From: Verrucosispora sp. NA02020 | GTDB taxonomy: Bacteria; Actinomycetota; Actinomycetes; Mycobacteriales; Micromonosporaceae | Assembly: GCF_013364215.1 (NCBI RefSeq) | Contig: NZ_CP054923.1 | Coordinates: 3,348,001-3,412,000 of the forward strand | DNA length: 64,000 bases | Reading direction: 5' to 3' | Shown here: in pieces, positions 61,758 to 64,000 of the stretch | How positions within the stretch are numbered: the stretch's first letter is position 1 | Layout of the letters: every line of letters begins with the position of its first letter | The notes under the pieces: model-generated | The model's database searches: none | Told to the model about the DNA's origin: nothing | What the model saw: only the letters and a program-made list of their open reading frames with translations | Made by a program: the position numbers and the translations under genes

Positions 61758-62836
61758 GTCCACTCCAGTTCGACGACCCGGCAGACGACCTCGCAGACCC
61801 GTCGACGCATCGCGGTGGCGTCGGGTTCGTCCACTCCGATCAGCACCGGACCCGGCGTCGTCCGGGTGACCACCACGTCGAGCGTCTCCGCGTCGTCGGT
61901 GGTCACCACCACCCGGCAGTCACCGCCGTCGACCAGGTTCGCGGCGCGTACGCGGAGCTGCTCCGGGCGCGGTGGCCCGGTGAACGGCGACGCCTCGAAC
62001 AACGCGTACCCGGCCCCGCGCTGCGCCACCCGGACCGCCTTCAACACGGTCTGTGCCTTGCCGCGACGCATCCACGCCCGACGGGGGTCGCGGATGGCGG
62101 AGGGAGCCACCGAGGCGGTGGTCACCCGGAGGCGGCACCGCACCGACGTGGCGTCGGCGTTGACCACGACGAATCCGGTGCGGGCGGGACCCTCACCGCG
62201 CCCGCGTGCCCCCACCAGACCACCGGCGCTGGCCAGGCCGGTGTGCTGGGCGGCCTGCCCGGTCACCCGGCCCGAGGTGCCCGGCGGATCGACGTCGTCG
62301 AGCGCGGTGACCTCCACCTGGTTGATCCGTACACCGACCGCGGCCAGCGCGCTCAACGACGGGGACGCCCACGCCGGCAGCGTCGCCTCCGCCACCTCGA
62401 CGATCAGCAGCTCGTCCGCGCCGATCTCCTCCGCGCCCAGGTCGAACTCGACCCAGGCGTGCGCCTCGACCATCCGTAGCCGGCCGTGCTGACGGCGGAT
62501 CAGGGCGGCGACCCGGTCGGTGCCCTGTGCCCGGACCATCACCAGCCGGGGCAGCTCGCGGACGCCCCGGGTCGGTGCGGCCACCCGGGACCAGGCGGTC
62601 TGCGAGGCGCCGTCGACGTGCAGGTCGACGCGGACGCGGACCGCCCGCCCGCCGGTGCGGACCTTGAGGACGACCGCGCCGGAGACGCCCTGGACCCGTC
62701 CCAGGATCGCGACGCCCCGGGCCATCCGGTCGGCCACCAGCACCTCGGAGTCCGCGCCCGAGGCGAAGAGCGCGGGCAGACCGCGTGGCGCGGCCGGCTC
62801 GTCGAACTCGGTGGCGAACCACGTGCCGACGGCCAC
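61754..62836 (-). CDS. Protein of unknown function in a surface-polysaccharide operon
   Basis: GTG 62836, with GGAG 7 bases upstream, overlaps the previous stop by one base; a longer frame on this strand continues upstream but only as a shadow of the neighbouring gene. 360 residues, no signal or membrane segment. Predicted features are beta-rich with alternating Val/Arg (VVLKVRTGGRAVRVRVDLHVDG) and a basic, low-complexity middle. I do not recognise the family. It is held between a capsule-synthesis-like protein and a beta-helix protein, with overlapping stops on both sides. Confidence 0.65.
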   Translation of the reverse strand: MAVGTWFATEFDEPAAPRGLPALFASGADSEVLVADRMARGVAILGRVQGVSGAVVLKVRTGGRAVRVRVDLHVDGASQTAWSRVAAPTRGVRELPRLVMVRAQGTDRVAALIRRQHGRLRMVEAHAWVEFDLGAEEIGADELLIVEVAEATLPAWASPSLSALAAVGVRINQVEVTALDDVDPPGTSGRVTGQAAQHTGLASAGGLVGARGRGEGPARTGFVVVNADATSVRCRLRVTTASVAPSAIRDPRRAWMRRGKAQTVLKAVRVAQRGAGYALFEASPFTGPPRPEQLRVRAANLVDGGDCRVVVTTDDAETLDVVVTRTTPGPVLIGVDEPDATAMRRRVCEVVCRVVELEWT

Positions 62837-64000
62837 TACCGGACTCCTTCCGGCGCCCGCAGGTCCGTCCGGGTCAGCACCGGTTCGCGTCGGGTCCACA
62901 TCCGCGCGACGGCGTCGAACAGCGGATCGGCGTCGCTCTCGATGTGCCGGAACGCGGTCTGCACCGCCTTGAGCAGATACCCGGCGGGCCACACCTCCCA
63001 GTGCGGCACCTGCGGGGTGACCAGGTCGCTGGCGCTGCGATAGAACCAGAGCCAGAGTCGCGCCCGCTCGACCTGCTCGACCGAGATCAGCTCCTGCCCA
63101 CCGCAGAGACCGCTGACCGCCGCGTCGAGCGCCTTCCGGTACGCCTCCGGATCCTCCACCACGGTGGACAGACCACACTCGCTCCACTCGGACCACCCCG
63201 CCTGGATCACCGGGATGCCGTACGCGGGCAGCTCGTTGCTCACGCTGCCCCGGACGGTGACGCCCAGGTCGACCAGGCTCCACAGGCCGTTCTTGCTCAG
63301 CTCGCTGCTGGGCTGGAACACCATGTGCCGGTGCCGCCCGTGGCGGGCGGCGACCGAGTCGAAGAAGCCGGTGCTGTCGTAGCGGAACTGGCTCGGGTGG
63401 TCCTGGAACAGCCACTGCACCTCCGTGCAGGTGCCGGCATACCGCGCGGTCTCCTCGAACCAGTCGGCCAGGGTGGGGAAGGACTGGTGGTTGGTGCCGG
63501 GGGCGTCGGAGACCGCGTGGTTGAAGACCGCCACCACCGGCCGGGTCGGGTCGAAGCCCAGCCGCGCCGCGAAGTGGGTCCGCAGCCGGGCCCGTTCCGC
63601 GCTGTTGCTGATGTCCACGGAGGCGCTCGCACCGCCGCGCCACCAGCTCGGCCGACCCAGGTTGACCTTCGACCGCCAGGCCACCAACTCCGCGTTGCGC
63701 CGCACCTCGTCGCGCCGCGACCAGACGCGTTCGGCGAAGAAGGCGCCGATCTGGTGGGTGAGTTCACCCCGGAACGTGTGCCGGCCGGTGTCCGCCTCGG
63801 GGAACAGCGCGTACGCCTTCAGGCACCCGGTCTGCTGGGTGTGCACCACCGGTACGCCGGCCCGCCGCGCCGAGTCCACCGCGAGCCCCCAGTGGTCGTA
63901 GTCGACGTGACTGGTCACCAGCGCCACCACGGATCCGCCACCGAGCAGGGCGTCGTAGCCGGACGAGATGGCCCGGGCCAACGCCTCCCGCCGCCGGTAG
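62836..64000 (-). CDS. Capsule polysaccharide synthesis-like protein (5' end outside window)
   Basis: At least 388 residues; the frame stays open to the window edge, so the start is not seen, although an internal ATG exists at 63981. The C-terminal half resembles Capsule_synth/KpsS-type glycosyltransferases: MVFQPSSELSKNGLWSLVDL, then the donor-site-like VTVRGSVSNELPAYGIPVIQ and a conserved ECGL...VEDPEAYRKAL. An early HVDYDHWGLAVDSARRAGVPVV suggests a first Rossmann domain. It probably builds an extracellular or wall-attached glycan. Assignment is moderate. Confidence 0.55.
   Translation of the reverse strand, partial: YRRREALARAISSGYDALLGGGSVVALVTSHVDYDHWGLAVDSARRAGVPVVHTQQTGCLKAYALFPEADTGRHTFRGELTHQIGAFFAERVWSRRDEVRRNAELVAWRSKVNLGRPSWWRGGASASVDISNSAERARLRTHFAARLGFDPTRPVVAVFNHAVSDAPGTNHQSFPTLADWFEETARYAGTCTEVQWLFQDHPSQFRYDSTGFFDSVAARHGRHRHMVFQPSSELSKNGLWSLVDLGVTVRGSVSNELPAYGIPVIQAGWSEWSECGLSTVVEDPEAYRKALDAAVSGLCGGQELISVEQVERARLWLWFYRSASDLVTPQVPHWEVWPAGYLLKAVQTAFRHIESDADPLFDAVARMWTRREPVLTRTDLRAPEGVR

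Noticed and set aside
62837..63643. Upstream extension of the unknown-function gene at 61754
   Set aside because: This part of the frame overlaps the capsule-like gene completely and GGAG plus GTG at 62836 give a better start.
1..64000. CRISPR arrays, prophage, insertion sequences, tRNA or rRNA genes
   Set aside because: No regularly spaced repeats, transposase or integrase motifs, phage structural genes, or tRNA-like cloverleaf ends with conserved T-loop were found on reading both strands.

Overview
The window is GC-rich actinobacterial DNA. Ni-superoxide dismutase, F420-type enzymes, ricin-B-tailed secreted proteins, a B12-riboswitch nrdAB operon and a large FAAL-PKS-NRPS together suggest a Micromonospora-like soil actinomycete. 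That genus assignment is inference. No tRNA, rRNA, insertion sequence, phage gene or CRISPR array was seen.

Region by region. (1) 2-3521: end of a sugar ABC importer (binding protein, two permeases) with an enolase-superfamily dehydratase. (2) 3615-15580: a very large secreted ThuA/glucose-dehydrogenase-like/PKD/CBM/ricin protein, divergent from a ribose-type ABC importer operon that ends in a sugar epimerase-like enzyme; a secreted beta-helix/ricin protein follows. (3) 15661-18362: Ni-SOD, a Tat-exported CDP-diacylglycerol pyrophosphatase-like protein, a Crp/Fnr regulator. (4) 18462-20684: a small peptide locus. A 24-residue ORF with a strong ribosome binding site is followed, after a perfect 16-bp hairpin, by a PqqD-domain/M50 membrane metalloprotease; a DUF4240 gene lies upstream. 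(5) 21185-34535: a NitT/TauT-type importer, an IclR regulator and a catabolic operon with aldehyde dehydrogenase, two nitrilase-fold amidohydrolases, an AA_synth protein, an omega-aminotransferase, a dihydropyrimidinase, an LLM/F420-type oxidoreductase and a CofC/FbiD homologue. This looks like reductive pyrimidine (or related cyclic ureide) catabolism in which the LLM enzyme may supply the missing reductive step. Matching palindromes sit on the start-site region of two of its promoters. (6) 34605-47494: an EamA transporter converging on a single 3986-residue FAAL-PKS-NRPS whose last domain resembles cyanobacterial acyl-ACP reductase. (7) 47620-51436: a cobalamin riboswitch, class Ia ribonucleotide reductase nrdA and nrdB, and a strong terminator. 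(8) 51937-60683: a GntR regulator with its own palindrome, a complete tripartite tricarboxylate-type transporter and four sugar-acid/sugar enzymes in one nearly gapless operon. (9) 64000-60708, minus strand: a truncated capsule-synthesis-like protein, an unrecognised protein and a beta-helix protein.

The most unusual items are the 24-residue peptide with its PqqD-M50 protease, the acyl-ACP-reductase-like terminus on the PKS-NRPS, and the F420-linked pyrimidine-type cluster with a shared operator.
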